Shown here one piece after another: positions 1 through 12,299 of a stretch of 64,000 nucleotides of DNA. Location: contig AP026549.1 of NCBI GenBank assembly GCA_026075535.2, positions 248,001 to 312,000 of the forward strand. Direction: 5' to 3'. The notes under the pieces were generated by a model. It made no database searches, was not told the DNA's origin, and worked only from the letters and a program-made list of their open reading frames with translations. Position 1 is the first letter of the stretch. Each line of letters starts with the position of its first letter. The position numbers and the translations under genes were made by a program. This DNA comes from Tricholoma matsutake (lineage: Eukaryota > Basidiomycota > Agaricomycetes > Agaricales > Tricholomataceae).

Positions 1-498
1 ATATATATAATATATATTGTATTTAATCCAAGTTTACGAAAGGATCGGTTGAGCCGTTATTGAATTACAGTGATATAGAATTTTCAGAGGAATGAGGAGG
101 AAGGGTGTTTACCATGAATGAACAACTGCACCATTGCGCTAGTGCATTTGGGTGGATGTAGATATACTCTATACAGTGTGGAATCCTGGTTTATGGACAT
201 ATCTGTTAAGGCATTACAATCCTACAATAACTTATTTAGTCAGTGCCAGCACACAGATTACTTGTATCACATGTAATCAATTGATCACTTGCCTTAGCAA
301 CACATCAAATTATGATCAAAGACTGGTTGCAACCGGTCTTTACCCGGTCCATAATTATTTGAAAAACTATGCAACCGGCAACCGGATGGGTCCACAACCG
401 CTGCTGCAGAACCTGCAAGACAGACCGGACCGCGGTTGGGTCTGGTTCAGTTGCCGTTTTTCTTTTGGTCCATGCAACCGGACTTTCAAACACTAGCT
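1..498. other. Non-coding flank with ACCGG-rich repeat
   Basis: No gene is visible. The first 30 bases are AT dinucleotide repeat. From about 300 to 485 the sequence repeatedly carries ACCGG, GGACC and CAACCGG words in both orientations. The same vocabulary fills 53,610-54,170, so the two are probably copies of one short non-autonomous repeat. Short open frames here have no coding character. Confidence 0.4.
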
Positions 499-985
499 GC
501 AGTCTTCATTTCTGTTCTGCCTTTATTCTGGACTACAGTATTTAAGTTTAGTTAGTTTCGCCTTGTATTCCTCAGTTTGTATATTGACATAGACTCGACT
601 TTAAACCTGCCAATCTAAATCTCCTTCTACTCCTACCTCAGTCCACTAAGAGTCTGAACTCCATTCGACTTGACATCCAGTCTTCCTCCAAAGCTCTAAT
701 CTCATCTGAACTTAAACCAAGTCCCTCTGTACTCCTCCCCACCTTTACTGACACTTCCCCATTCCTACCTCCAAACCTTTGTCTTGAAATTAGGACACCA
801 GATGAGGTGAAGGGTGCAGCTTCTTACAAGCTGAAGCCAAGTCCTTCCCATTTCCCCTCCTGCAGAATCCGCAATGACCCAACAACCTTCTGCTCTCAAC
901 ACCCGCAGGGTCCGATCAGATTCCGACAAACCTTCTAGGATCAGTTCTTAACACATTTGACAAAAGGAAAGTCACAGAATCATCT
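499..985 (+). repeat. Retroelement leader/LTR fragment, forward copy
   Basis: This stretch matches the reverse complement of 7,695-8,106 continued at 6,955-7,000, with many substitutions. Shared landmarks are the block around 540-620 (seen inverted at 7,985-8,060), the block at 800-860 (inverted at 7,745-7,800) and the end at 930-955 (inverted at 6,960-7,000). It lies directly upstream of decayed gypsy pol and could be that element's 5' part, but no clean LTR boundary is visible. Confidence 0.5.
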
Positions 986-1039
986 CGAGATCTAACAATG
1001 TTTCAGACACCTTTCAGAGCGCTTCAAAATTTGAAGCGC

Positions 1040-3370
1040 TCCTGAAGTTCAAATCATCACCCTGCCAATGGGTTGGACAAACTCGGTTCCAATCTTACAC
1101 GATCACATAACATTCATCCTACAACCCGAAATCCTTCATATCACCATCCCTTACATCGATGACACACCAGTCAAGGGTTCAAAATCAGAATATCAAACTA
1201 TCGGAGGATCTTACAAAATGATCACCAATAATCCAGGCATTTGACACTTCATCTGGGAACATTTCAGGAATCTAAATTGTATAGTCCAATGCATGAAGTA
1301 TTGTGGAGGAACATTTTCTGGTCCGAAACTTTACCTTTGCATCCCCGAAATAATTGTTCTAGGTCATCAATGCAATATCGAAGGTCATATGGCTGATCCC
1401 ACTTGCATCACAGCGGTTAGCAAATGGGGACCTTGTCAAAGTCTTACCGAAGTCAAGGCATTTCTAGGAACTATTGGAGTTTGTCGTATCTTTATTCAAA
1501 ACTTCACTCAATGTGCTACAGCTCTAATACACCTTACATGAAAAGATGTCCCTTTCAAATTCAGACTGAAACAAATTGCAGCACAGGAAGACCTGAAGCA
1601 AGCACTCATCAATTCCCCAGCAATTCACATTATCAACTACTCATCCGATGCCCCAGTTATCCTATCAGTCAATACTTTGTACATCACCTAGGGCTAGCAT
1701 CAATCAATGGATGATCTCGATCCTCACTTTTCACTTCACGTTAGTTCATGTTGCAGGTACACATCATGGTCCAGACAGACTTTTGAGATGTCCTCCACAA
1801 GATGAAGATGACCAGTTCAATAACAAAAACAATTTCAGAGACTGGATCGACTGTCTTCACAGTTTCATACACCAAATCAATCCCATCATGACTCGACCCT
1901 TCACTTACTATCGAGTTTCAACACTCTCCCTCTCCTCAGATCTCAGTAAGGGGGACGATCTGACCTACAACAATGTCCCACAAATGAACAATGCAAAAAA
2001 GGAAGACAAAATATTAATTCATGTTTGAAAATGGTTAGAGGATTTGGTATGACCTCCAGATTTATCAGATTCTGAATATGTTACCTTCATTCAATATTGT
2101 ACCAAATTCTTCTTAGATTGTGGCAAACTTTGGAGGAAGGATTCTCACAGAGCTCACAAATCGTCGCAATTCCTGAGTGTTGTCTCGAAGTTATTTGTGC
2201 AGCTCACAATGATATCAGACACAAAATGGGCTTCATGATGAAAGCTGTTATATCCCTATGATTCTGGTGGCCTAACATGAAAGCAGACATTGCATGGTAT
2301 ATTCACACTTGCCATCTGTGCCAAGTACAACAAACTCAAAATCTCCTTATCCTACCTACTGTTGCCACACCCGCACCTTTGTTTGGCAAAGTCTACATCG
2401 ATACCATGCAAATGCCTCCCTTGAGCAGATTCAAGTATATTGTACAAGGTCGATGTTCACTAATGATTTATCCTGAGTGGCAAAACCTTCAATGAGAAAA
2501 TGCCATGACCCTCAGGGACTGGATCTTCGAAGATATCATTTGTAGATGGGGTTTGCTATACGAAATCATGAGCGATAACAGATCAGCATTCATCACAGCA
2601 TTGGAGTACCTTTCAAAATGATATCATATTAACCATATTCGAATTAGAGGCTACAATTCTTGTGCGAATGGGATCGTCGAACGAGCTCACTTCAATATTC
2701 AACAATTGTCATTCAAAGCAGTTGATGGAGATCAGAGCAAATGGTCAGCTGGAGCACACTCAGTGTTTTGGGCAGAATGAGTTATGGTTCGTAGATGCAT
2801 GGGTTGCTCTCCTTACTTCGCAATTACAGGATCACATCCCTTAATCCCGCTCGACATCTCCAAAGCAACGTACTTGCAACCCCCTCCCAATTCTATCTTA
2901 TTGACAACCAATCTCATCGCTCGAAGAGCAATAGCACTACAGAAATGATCATCCAACCTCAAAATTCTCTATTCGAAAGTCTATACTGCTCAACTTGAAG
3001 CTGCAAAATGTTTCGAACTCATTCACAAATGAACAATGCATGACTATGACCTCGAAAAAGGCGACCTGGTCCTACTTTGCAACACGCAAATCAAGAAATC
3101 TCTCAATTGCAAGATGCGACCTCGATATTTAGGTCCCCTCATTGTCATTGATCGAAACTATGGAGGAGCCTAAATCATCTGCAAACTCAATGGATTAGTA
3201 TTTCATTGACCAGTCGCAGCCTTCCGACTCCTTCCCTATTTTGCATGAAAATCAATTCCCCTGCCACCTAACTTCCTTGATATCGACTCCGAATGTCTCG
3301 AAAAACTTTGAAACACTTCAAACATCGACGAAGATATTCCCGAAGACCTTCTGGACTTCAAAGATGAATA
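1040..3370 (+). pseudogene. Decayed Ty3/gypsy pol (RT, RNase H connection, integrase)
   Basis: This is a relic of a gypsy polyprotein read in plus-strand frames. From about 1,050 the RT region can be followed (a PMGWTNSVP-like segment, then PYIDDTPVKG with the catalytic YIDD near 1,155). A connection domain at 1,293-1,541 contains KAFLGTIGVCR. Integrase follows from about 2,250: a CHLCQ zinc-binding segment, then YIDTM, SDNRSAF and GIVERAH, which carry the three DDE acidic residues. The integrase C-terminal region (RPRYLGPL) reaches about 3,340. At least ten in-frame stops interrupt it. All that I traced are TGA at positions where relatives carry Arg, for example 1242-1244, 1539-1541, 2050-2052, 2259-2261 and 2493-2495, plus one TAA near 3,171. 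It is not functional. Confidence 0.8.
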
Positions 3371-3642
3371 ATTATCCCCTTTCTTTGTTCGCGATCACTT
3401 ACCTATAACCTCAATTTCTTTTAGTGTACAATACAAGTCGCGATATCACATTATAGCATAGGTCGCACAAACTCCAAAAGGGTTTTTTGGCCATGATGAT
3501 CTACTGAGCCTTTCCCTTATTCTCTTTATTCTTCTTTCTATTTCTTCTACTTTTATTCGCTAATTTTTCGAGAATCACAAGATTTAAATTGAAAAGAAAA
3601 AGAAAAATACAAAAATACAATGAAGTCCTTTTTTTATATTTT

Positions 3643-4966
3643 TTACTCCTCTATCATAACTTCTAAAAGTTCTATCTCCCTACCCAGAACCTCCATCTCC
3701 ACTTTCTTCTGTACCAATTTGGCTGCAAGCATCTTCTGCCAAATGACCCATTCATCGCTAATGACCTTGATATCATCATTCGACGATACCTCCTTCACTT
3801 TGCCTTTCCCTTTCAACGACCACTTTTTGTGCTTCGATTTTGGCATAGATGGTTTCAACAGTCCCACGACCATCTCCTCTGGCTTGACCAGCCTGACAAC
3901 TCAAATGTGAAGAGCTAAAATAATCTGATCAGAAAGTTAGAAAAGTTTGCAACAAGTCCAAACAAGAAATGCACCTGGGTTCGACTGCGAAACGTCTTTC
4001 GCAGCCCCAAATTTCCTCCCCTCACCTTTTTGAAGGCCTTTCCTTGACACCCCCTCCCAATAACAGCCCTGCAGTGCATCAGTGCACTTGATGCACTTTG
4101 GGGCCCCTTCTTCGACCACACAGCACAGCTGGGATCTCATCCCAGCACATCAATTGCACTACAACCCAATTAGCACTCCGAAAAACCTTTGAAGCCAAAA
4201 TGAAAACTCACAGGATCCTCGAAATCGAGCAGTCCACTTGTTGCTCGCTTTGACTCCATGGAGTCCTCAACTTTGTCCTCCCCATCTTTGCCTCCCTCGA
4301 TCTCTGGTACCTTTCATTTTGTCACCCACACCATGGGTAGCTCCTCCTTGTCCTTGTCCTCGACCTCTGCCTCAGCCTCCTCGATCAATTTAGCTTTGGC
4401 CACTAGTTGCTCATTTCGTTGCAACAACTCGGCCTTTGAAAGGGTCTTGGCGCAAAATTCACCCAGTGCTGTTTTGTGAGCCTCGACAAGAGTGGCCCTC
4501 TGATCATTCAGTTTCACCTTCTTAGCAGCAGCTGCTGCCTCTCGAGCTAGCTCCTCCTCCTCCCAAATGTGCTTCACCTCTTCCTCGGCCTCCGCCCATG
4601 CTTTTGCCTTAGCAGCTTCTCGATCTTCGTGTTCCACCTCTTTGCACAACTCCAAAAATAATAGCTCAGCACCCCATGAAAGCCATTTGTGCTGGGCCAA
4701 TGGTTGATACAGCTCGAAAACTTCATCAACAACCTTTTGAATAGCTGGATCGTGTTCTTCACCCAGATCATCAGCGAGCTCATCATATTCAGCCTAAGAC
4801 CAAACATTTTAGCCACCCATACAACAAAATGAATGCAGGAACATACCATTCTGTTGCAAAAACCCTTCCCCCACACTTCAAAGTCCAAATCTTTGGCGGC
4901 ATTGTGCTCGGGCATTGATTTGGCATAGTCAAAGATGTCGGTATTGAGTTTGGCAAGGAGAGACAT
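3643..4966 (-). CDS. Antisense coiled-coil/Cys-cluster gene inside gypsy 3' region
   Basis: Function unknown. The start at 4966 gives MSLLAKLNTDIFDYAKSMPE, followed by an FEVWGKGFC segment. A GTATGT...TTAG intron near 4,798-4,854 then joins it to an Ala/Glu/Lys-rich region with strong coiled-coil character (about 4,310-4,700). Further exons near 3,940-4,140 hold a Cys cluster (CVVEEGAPKC-IKC-ALQGCYW), and a Lys-rich tail ends at 3643. It lies on the strand opposite to pol, between the integrase relic and a purine-rich tract at 5,100. A second copy with the same order sits at 47,682-48,978, so it appears to be cargo of this retrotransposon family. Exon limits are approximate. Confidence 0.6.
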
Positions 4967-5099
4967 GATGAAAAGCTAGTATTGAGGGTGTAGGTTGATG
5001 AAGGAGAAAGAAAAGTTTTTTTGAGTTTTGTTTACAGCTTCAACACAATCATGCATTTTGCACGTGACTCTGATCGGCTGACTGGGACAGTCAGGATTT

Positions 5100-5118
5100 C
5101 AGTAAGGGGGAGGAAAAA
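5100..5118 (+). other. Polypurine tract of gypsy element
   Basis: The AGTAAGGGGGAGG tract is preceded by a CTGGGACAGTCAGG block that recurs at 49,098-49,130. In that second copy the LTR starts right after the tract. Here the bases after it (from 5,119) do not match that LTR in direct orientation, so this 3' end is rearranged. The stretch 5,119-5,470 has no gene. Confidence 0.45.
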
Positions 5119-5469
5119 TGATGATACTCGACCAGGAAACCCAAACAAAACCCACAATAAGGGCTCAAATGGTATAACACTAGTTAGAGGAAGGTTGCAA
5201 GGTGGTACTAAATATCACCGCGGTTACCCAAGACTAGGAAAACAACTCTAGAGGGTGTCCAATGAAGTTTGAAGAGGTTTGAGTATTCAAAGCACTGCAA
5301 AGGTGTTCAAGAGAAGTTCAAAGAAGTTTGAGAGACTTGTAGAGGACGAGGACAATTTTGATGAAGGCTGAGGATAGACTATAAGAATGTAGGAAGGCGT
5401 CGAGAGGGGATAGGCGATATGCGATAGTTTCGAGAAGCTCGTATGAGAAGTTGAAGGAAGTTCGGCATA

Positions 5470-6084
5470 AAACACTGAACTTCAAGACTAAATTGAGATG
5501 CTTGGACTCAAGAGAATGGCTCTTAAATCAGACGATTGGTGTGAGAGGACAATCTATTCTGTCTTTCTAAGTAGCTAGTACAAGGCTATATATGTTTGGG
5601 AGAAGCGATACTAAAAAGGAAATAAAACATGAGGAATACATGAGGCAAGATATAAAACAATCTAGAATCTTTGCAAATCATAGAATAAATGAAAGAAGAT
5701 GAGAAGGGAAATGTATAGAGTCACAATTTATCATGGGTACCTGTCCCCATTGATCCAATATATCATCAAGATGTCGAAGCGCCACAGTCAAGTCCTAAAA
5801 TCCCATCATTGTGTCTCCTCATGTCCAGTGGTGCTCGATATGCAACACACTAACTCTTACAAGGTGTGCTGCATGTATCCGAAGGGCAGTGCGATAGGTA
5901 TACGGTGGCTGAAGACATTCAAAATGCTGTAAATTGTTGTGAAGTTGTTCGAAGTAGTTTTGGAGCAGTCTCACAGGGTTTGTAGGGGTTCATAAGGGTT
6001 CATAGGGGTTGGGAGCATGTGTGTTGATGTGTCGATGCCTTTGGAGATGTTCCCAGAGCTTAGTGCACATAGTGGACCTATCAA
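5470..6084 (-). repeat. Gypsy LTR, inverted copy
   Basis: Read on the minus strand from 6084 this begins TGATAGGTCCAC and aligns along its length with 49,131-49,740 (plus strand), with scattered substitutions. Both contain a TATA-like CATATATAGCCTTG (here near 5,585) and end near a GTTTTATGCC word. It lies in the opposite orientation to the neighbouring pol relic, so it is a separate insertion or an inversion. The inner boundary is uncertain. Confidence 0.65.
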
Positions 6085-6280
6085 CACGGAACATGGAGCC
6101 ATCACATGGGACATGCAGAAGAAGCGAGGCACACAAGAGGAACACAGACACCACATGGGTGCATGCATGTATGGCTGGATGCAGAACAAGATTTCAAGTT
6201 GGAAAGAAGTCAGAACAGGAAAATGAAGGCATAATTGTGGTTATAACAGCTATTTACACATTGCCAGGGATGCAAAATTA

Positions 6281-6952
6281 TCAGTGCCCTCTGTTGGGAG
6301 CCCAACATACAACCAGGACCTTCCTGCCAATACCATAAGTGCCTGCTGGCCGCTGGACAGTTGTGACATGAGTGATAACATGGACAGGCTCAATAATACT
6401 AAGGTTGTTAGAGGGGAGTGCATCAACAATTTGTACCATAAATCCAGGGTGGTGTATGAATGGTGCCTGCCTCTCCTCTTGTGTAGATAGTGATTGATGT
6501 GAGTGTACTCTTATAAAGGTGCACATTATTCCCTCCAGTGGAAGTCTCCAGATATTTTGAATGAATCCTGTATCATGAGCCTGTGTCAATGGATTGTAGA
6601 ACTTTATAGCACTGTTTCCTTTATGTGACTTTTCACAACTGAATGTGCACTCATCACAGTGCACCTGCAGAAGATGTTGGGCTTGTGGAGGGAGAATAAT
6701 GGCATTTGGTGGGTGGGGAAGATCAGAGAAAGCTCAGTACAGTCTTCCTGTCTGGTGAAGAACATCAAGCAGACCATTATAATCTACTTCCAGAAGACAA
6801 GGTGCCTTTGCTAGAATATCTGCCACTTCTGTAGGCTGGAGAGGTACTGGATGGTCATCCATGGCCATGTCTCCTGGCTCAAGAATATCACATAAGTCTT
6901 TTAGATGATCTTCACTGTGCAGTAAACCATCTACATGTGCTTGATGACTCAT
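6281..6952 (-). pseudogene. Fragment of transposon-associated protein
   Basis: Two minus-strand open stretches (6734-6952 and 6281-6664), separated by a short break, look like parts of one protein. The second contains CDECTFSCEKSHKG, an IWRLPLEGIM segment and ITHVTTVQRPAGTYGIGR followed by VCWAPNRG. I associate this C-terminal style with multicopy, transposon-linked proteins of mushrooms, but cannot name the family with certainty. There is no complete reading frame, and it adjoins the retroelement fragment at 6,955. Treat it as a broken copy. Confidence 0.4.
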
Positions 6953-8106
6953 TGTTAAGAACTGATCCTAGAAGGCGCGTCGGAATCTGATCGGACCCTG
7001 TGTTACAATTTTCCTTGTAACTCATGGAACCCGACACACCCGACACACCCGACGATCCCCTCCAGACAGGAGGTACTCCCTGACTCATGCCGGAGGCATG
7101 CCCTTGACACCAAGACACACACAATGCATGCCGACAACATGCATTCGATCCCCTTCCTGTGGAAGGCACCCTTGACACATGGTGACTCCATGCACCCGAA
7201 CCCATTCCCACACATGCTGTGATACGACCGCCCCTTGACATGAGGTCCATGACATCGGATGCCTCATGCTAGGCATGAGGCTGATCTCTTATTGTTTCCT
7301 GACATGCTGCACTGCAGCACTCCATGACATCGGATGCCTCATGCAAGGCATGAGGCTTATTGTTTCTATTCTTACCTGATACACATCTACCTTTCCAATT
7401 GGACAATAAGGACCTCCCTCTTAGTATAAGTACTGCGACTCATAGTAGGGATGTCCTTAGGTTAGATCTAGGCAATCTACAGCTTTAACTTGTGAACTTG
7501 TGAACTTACTCGAAACCACTAAGGAAGCCCCTTAGTGCGTGAACACGAATGACTCTATGCAGAAGGCCTGCTAGAGTGCACTATCCATCTTACATCGGAC
7601 ACTCCGAATAAGACTAGTGCTGAACGACTTGTTGAGGAAGCACCTCGTCAAACGACATCGACTAGATCGAGTGGTTAAGGCTTCGCCCTTAACACCCTGT
7701 GGGTGTTGATAGTGGATGGTTGTCAGGTCATTGCGGATTCTGTGGGAGGGAAAACGGAAAGGACTTGGCTTCAGCTTGTAAGAAGCTGTGCCCTTCACCT
7801 CATCTGGTGTCCTAATTTCAAGATGAAGGTTTGGAGGTAGAAGTGGGGAGGTGGGGGTAAATGTGGGGAGGAGTACGGAGGGACTTGGGTTAAGTTCAGA
7901 TGAGATTAGAACTTCAGAGGGAGACTAGAGGTCGAGTCAAAGGTAGTTCAGACTCTTAGTGGACTGAGGTAGGAGTAGAAGGAGATTTAGATTGGCAGGT
8001 TTAAAGTCAAGTCTATGTCGATATACAAACTGAGGAATACAAGACAAAACTAACTAAGCTTAAATACTGTAGTCTGGAATAAATGCAGAACAGGAATGAA
8101 GACTGC
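6950..8106 (-). repeat. Retroelement fragment, inverted copy, split by solo LTR
   Basis: After removing 7,001-7,694 and one copy of the 5-bp duplication, this region reads on the minus strand as a continuous counterpart of 499-985. The join restores the sequence order seen in the forward copy (CACCCGCAGGGTCCGATC at about 900-917). This makes the fragment older than the solo LTR inside it. Confidence 0.65.
7001..7694. mobile_element. Solo LTR, 694 bp, target duplication CCCTG
   Basis: The element runs TGTTACAATT...CCCTTAACA, with TGTTA/TAACA inverted ends typical of LTRs. It is flanked exactly by CCCTG at 6996-7000 and 7695-7699. The related uninterrupted copy near 900-917 serves as the empty-site control. 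No internal retrotransposon genes are present, so it arose by LTR-LTR recombination or is a non-autonomous unit. It contains several GCATGAGGC/GCCTCATGC palindromes (7,258-7,350) and tandem CCCGACACA repeats near 7,028-7,050. Transcription direction was not established. Confidence 0.85.
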
Positions 8107-8126
8107 CTTTAATGGTTTTGATAGAC

Positions 8127-8885
8127 GACTATGAACTCGCAGCTACTACTAGCCACGACTTCACAGATCGTCAAAGATGACTGCCTCGGATAAGAAGGCC
8201 ACATATAAGTAGTTGCATAGATTCGTCAAAAGATAATGCGGATTGGACAAGTCAAACTGCTCAGGCATTCCACAGAGGCCGCACACAAACAGTGGTCCAA
8301 AGATAATGCGTTCTGGATTTGTCAAACTGCTCAGGCGTTCCACAGAGGCTGCACACAAACAGTGGTCCAAAGATAATACATTCTGGATTTGTCAAACTGC
8401 TCAGGTGTTCCACAGAGGCCGCACACGAGCAGTTGTTGAGATCTAACACGTTATAATTGCCTTCAATGGTTTTGATAGATGACTATGAACTTGCAGCTAC
8501 TACTAGCCACGACTTCACAGATTGTCAAAGATGACCACCTCGGATAAGAAGGCCACATATAAGAAGTTGCATAGATTCATCAAAAGATAATGCAGATTGG
8601 ACAAGTCGAACTGCTCAGGCATTCCACAGAGGCCACACACGAACAGTGGTCCAAAGATAACGCATTCTGGATTTGTCAAACTGCTCAGGCATTCCACAGA
8701 GGCTGCACACGAGCAGTTGTCGAGATCTAACACGTTATAATTGCCTTCAATGGTTTTAATAGATGACTATGAACTCGGATCATCAAAGACGACCGCCTCA
8801 GAGCACAGAGGCCAAACATAGAGCCCTTCGCATAACACACGACTACCAACTTGCAGCTACTACTAGCCACGAGTTTGTAGATCGT
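8127..8885. repeat. Higher-order tandem repeat (70-bp units in 354/284-bp blocks)
   Basis: A 70-bp unit ending in AAAGATAATGCG recurs at 8231, 8301 and 8371. The whole block, headed by GACTATGAACTCGCAGC at 8127, repeats at 8481 (354 bp later) and again at 8765 (284 bp later, one 70-bp unit fewer). The heading motif, GACTA..CTCGC..CTACTACTAGC, is the same short repeat found many times between 12,410 and 13,545, upstream of genes A and B. Open frames here are repeat translations. Confidence 0.8.
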
Positions 8886-9154
8886 CGAGGAGAATGTGTG
8901 TAAATATAGTAAATGAAACACCCGGAAATATTGATCACGTGACGATATCTCGTGCCCTGGTCGCCCGAGTAACCCAATTCAATTCCTTGAGTAAATACTG
9001 GCCGAAAGGTCATTTTAAAAATATATTTGGTTTGCATAACTTATAATTCAAGAATGGAATGATATATATAGGCATGGACCAAAAATAAACTATGTACAAA
9101 TGATAATGGCTGACATATATGAACAACCAATGAAAAATGTCTGTGTGTATTTTA

Positions 9155-12100
9155 CTACTCCTCCCAATATGATAAATCGCCTTGCAGGAATTTGTCACAA
9201 GCGGCGTTGATTAACGTCTTGAGTTTTGTAACGGGCCCCGCGCGAATTGTTGCCAATGCAGCCCTCCACTCTTTGGAATTTTTTGGTTTTGATCTGGCCT
9301 GAATCTCGTGCAATCGATTCTGGTACCACTGCTCATTATCCACCATCCAGTAGCCATGGTTATACCCAGATGATGCCCATATTGAGGCCTTGGGAAACCA
9401 AGACCTGTCTTCTGTTTGTAACTTTTGATCTGTAGATATAGTAGCATTAGTAGTATTTTTCGTCTGAAATGAAAGTTATACATACCGGTGTAGACTCTGT
9501 AGACACCACATATGGCGTCCTCTGCAGCTGGAGATAGGTTGTCATCAACCAGAGTATAGCCATTCAGATCCACGATGTTCTTTCCACTCCAAGCCACACT
9601 TGATACTGGACCACTGGTAATCCTCTTATGCTGTACAGCATCAACAGCTAGCCTCCATACTATTCCGCCATGCATAAGTGCAGCGCGTCCTGCAGAACCA
9701 AAGAGTAGATCGCCTTTTTTCTTTTCATACACTGAAAAATCCGAGAGGCTGAACTGGTAGCTGTGAGGGCGGTAGCCAAGGGTAAGTTCTGAGGGGCGAG
9801 CAGGAGTGCGGGGTGGTTTCCTAAAGGGCTTTGCAGTTGAGAAGGGGATACCTTGCTGAATCAGGTATCGGACCATTTGTCCAATAGATTCAGGCTGCTG
9901 GTAGAACAGTTCTGTGACTGCCCGCACATCATATAAAACGAGAAGGTACCACTGGTTGACCAGCGGCTTTCCTTGAACACCAATGATGTGGCGCTCGCTG
10001 CTGATGCGGCAGTAGTGGAAGTAGGCATGGTCTACTATTTCATGGTGGAGCATTGGTGCAAAGTCCCATGATGGAGGAGAGAACTTTGGGTCCTTTGCGA
10101 GGTGGAAGTAGTTGTAGAAGTCAGCCGTGCATGCTGTCGTTTCTGGAGTGTGATTTGCCGAATCTAACCCCAGCCTCTTTAAGGCAATCGTCACTTTCGA
10201 GAGGCCTGCGACCACTTTACCGTCCTCGCACCGTATTACTTCTGACATATGACGGCTAGGGGTGTAAGGCTCAGATATCAAGTACCTGTATTTATTGCGC
10301 ATGACAGCCTTCGCATCTGGGCTTGGAAAACAAGAGGCTGAGAAAGAATAAATGGAGGGGTCCAAGTTGCGTTGTTGGGTTGACTGTGGTGTCATTTGTT
10401 CCATGATATGCGGCTCTGCACGATTGTCCCAAGGGATAACTCTCTTGCATGGAATGGAGGCGCCTTGGCTCCATTTCCTCTTGCTGCTACTACCCTTCAT
10501 GTCTTCGTACTCTTCTTCTTTGTCGTCGTCGCTACTACTCAACCCATCGGCATCATCATCTTCTCCAGAATATCTAACCTTCCACAGCTTCTCGATCCGT
10601 TCTTCTATCGTCTTGCTCGAGTGGCATTCCTGGCTGTTGGGTCTAAGTTCAGACAGTCTGGCAGGCTCCATAGGAGCCTTTGCACGTGTATATGAATACT
10701 CAAGAGGAAAAACCCCTCTATCACTGTCATCAAAGTCTCCTTCCCTAATCAGGTTCCATTCATCATAATCTGCGGTATAGTGACGCTCCTTTGGTAAATA
10801 TAAATGCCATGTGTCATCCCACTTTTCTCGAGGTACAGCATACGGCCTATGTGCGTTGTTTCCTTGCTCGACCCATACAATCAGGGCTTCTCCAATCATC
10901 AGTTGACTTAACGTCTGGTCGACCCTCTCCGCCTCGGCTTTAAACTCCATATGTTGTCGATGATGAGCTGCATCGTCAGTCTCACTTTGCATTATGGCCA
11001 TCCGCTCCTTGGCAAGATGGGCCAGAAGGACTTTAGGACCATCTATTCGTGGATTGGGAGAGTCGTCTTCTCCTTGATGAGATGGGGATGGGGATACCGG
11101 CAAATCATCCATGCTGACCTGTGGGCCTTCATTATTTAAAAGTGGCGATGGAGAGCGATAGGTTTGAAGGGTGGGTAGTGACGATTGTGGGATGACTGAT
11201 TGGCCCTGGGCATTCATGTTGTACCAAAATGCAATACTTCCACGAGGATCATCGGCGGGTGGCATTTGATTATAGTAAATATCTATGGCATGTCTCACTT
11301 CAGCTTTGCATGGGCGATATTGCCAGACAAGGTCATCGTCCTTGAGTATTGGAGGGTGGTAGCCCCAGTTAATGAATAGAGGGACATTTGCAGTCTTGAA
11401 TGCAGCAAATATCTGCTTGTACATGGAAACATTGGACTTAACATAGCTTCCAGGACGAAACCCTGGGGTGAAGTTACAGACAAGAGACTCTGCGAGCTTG
11501 CTGAGCCATGCAGGGTCCATGCCCAGCTTAGTTTGCGCATAAAATAGCCAGTTGGGTGTGGTTCCTTCAACTGGAGGGTATGCAGCCAAGTCCAGGGCAA
11601 TGGTGAAGGATACGAATGTCGTAAGCATGATAAAGGCATTGCAAGATCTATAAATGGCCGCGGCACAATCGTCTGACGATCTAAAATGGTCCATGTAGTG
11701 AAATTCGTATGGGAGGATGGAGGGGCGGATCTCTGACCAATCATACCGAGCCGTGATATGTCGACGAAGAAGACCAGTCCCAAGCCTAACCAGTTTCCCC
11801 TCCAAGACCTGCCAGCCTACAGCCATGTCCAAATTGATATGCCATGTTTGCCCATCCTTCCACCAGATTATGGGGAGGCAACCAGGTATAAGATTAAGGC
11901 ATGTGAAAGGTCCAATCCACTCAGGGCGTAATGGCCAGAAGCCAAGGAAAGGCTCTAGGGGATCGAGCCAGCGTGTCTTGTGGGGCCTACGGTAGTAGTC
12001 CCTCAATAACCTGTTGTCGCCATCGGAGGATGGGCAATGAACAGGTTTGCAGAGGTACCACATGTTGGGTGATGACCAGAGGCCCCAGTTTTCAGGCTCC

Positions 12101-12180
12101 CAGAATATGTAGATTTTCTCCTGACAGGCATGCCATATAGCTAATTCATCCTGTTCTAGTGGAACGTCAAAGAAGTCCAT
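9155..12180 (-). CDS. Gene A: 989-aa unrecognised protein
   Basis: One intron (9430-9485, donor GTATG, acceptor CTACAG) joins exon 12180-9486 to exon 9429-9155; the spliced frame is 2,970 nt, stop TAG. The alternative unspliced reading has a different, less convincing tail. The N-terminal third is Trp/Pro-rich and has the look of a folded domain (IYIFWEPENWG, WWKDGQTWHINLDMA, residues 20-130). About residues 350-400 are low-complexity Ser/Pro. A segment near residues 440-500 (WVEQGN...WDDTWHLYLPKE) precedes an acidic stretch (DDDADG...DDDKEEEYED, about 555-580). The C-terminal half looks globular. No catalytic motif was recognised; similar Trp-rich, acidic proteins are multicopy in mushroom genomes, as far as I recall. 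It is divergent from gene B and shares an inverted promoter with it. No stops or frameshifts, so probably a live gene. Confidence 0.75.
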
Positions 12181-12299
12181 GCTGCGTAAGTGTATTGCGG
12201 CTATAGCTACAGGAAGGAGGTTAGATGGGGAGAATGGGTTTAAAGATAGCTCTTGGGATACTTACTGGAGGAATCGAACATGTTAGTTTGTTGTCGTCG

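Noticed and set aside
5021..5932. Frames across the gypsy 3' end and inverted LTR
   Set aside because: They overlap the polypurine tract and the LTR, and the corresponding sequence at 49.1-49.7 kb does not conserve them.
8127..8885. CRISPR-like array
   Set aside because: The repeats are contiguous 70-bp tandem units without unique spacers, in a eukaryotic context.
10352..11783. Plus- and minus-strand frames of 100-160 codons inside gene A
   Set aside because: They lie in other frames of the intact 989-codon gene and have no independent features.
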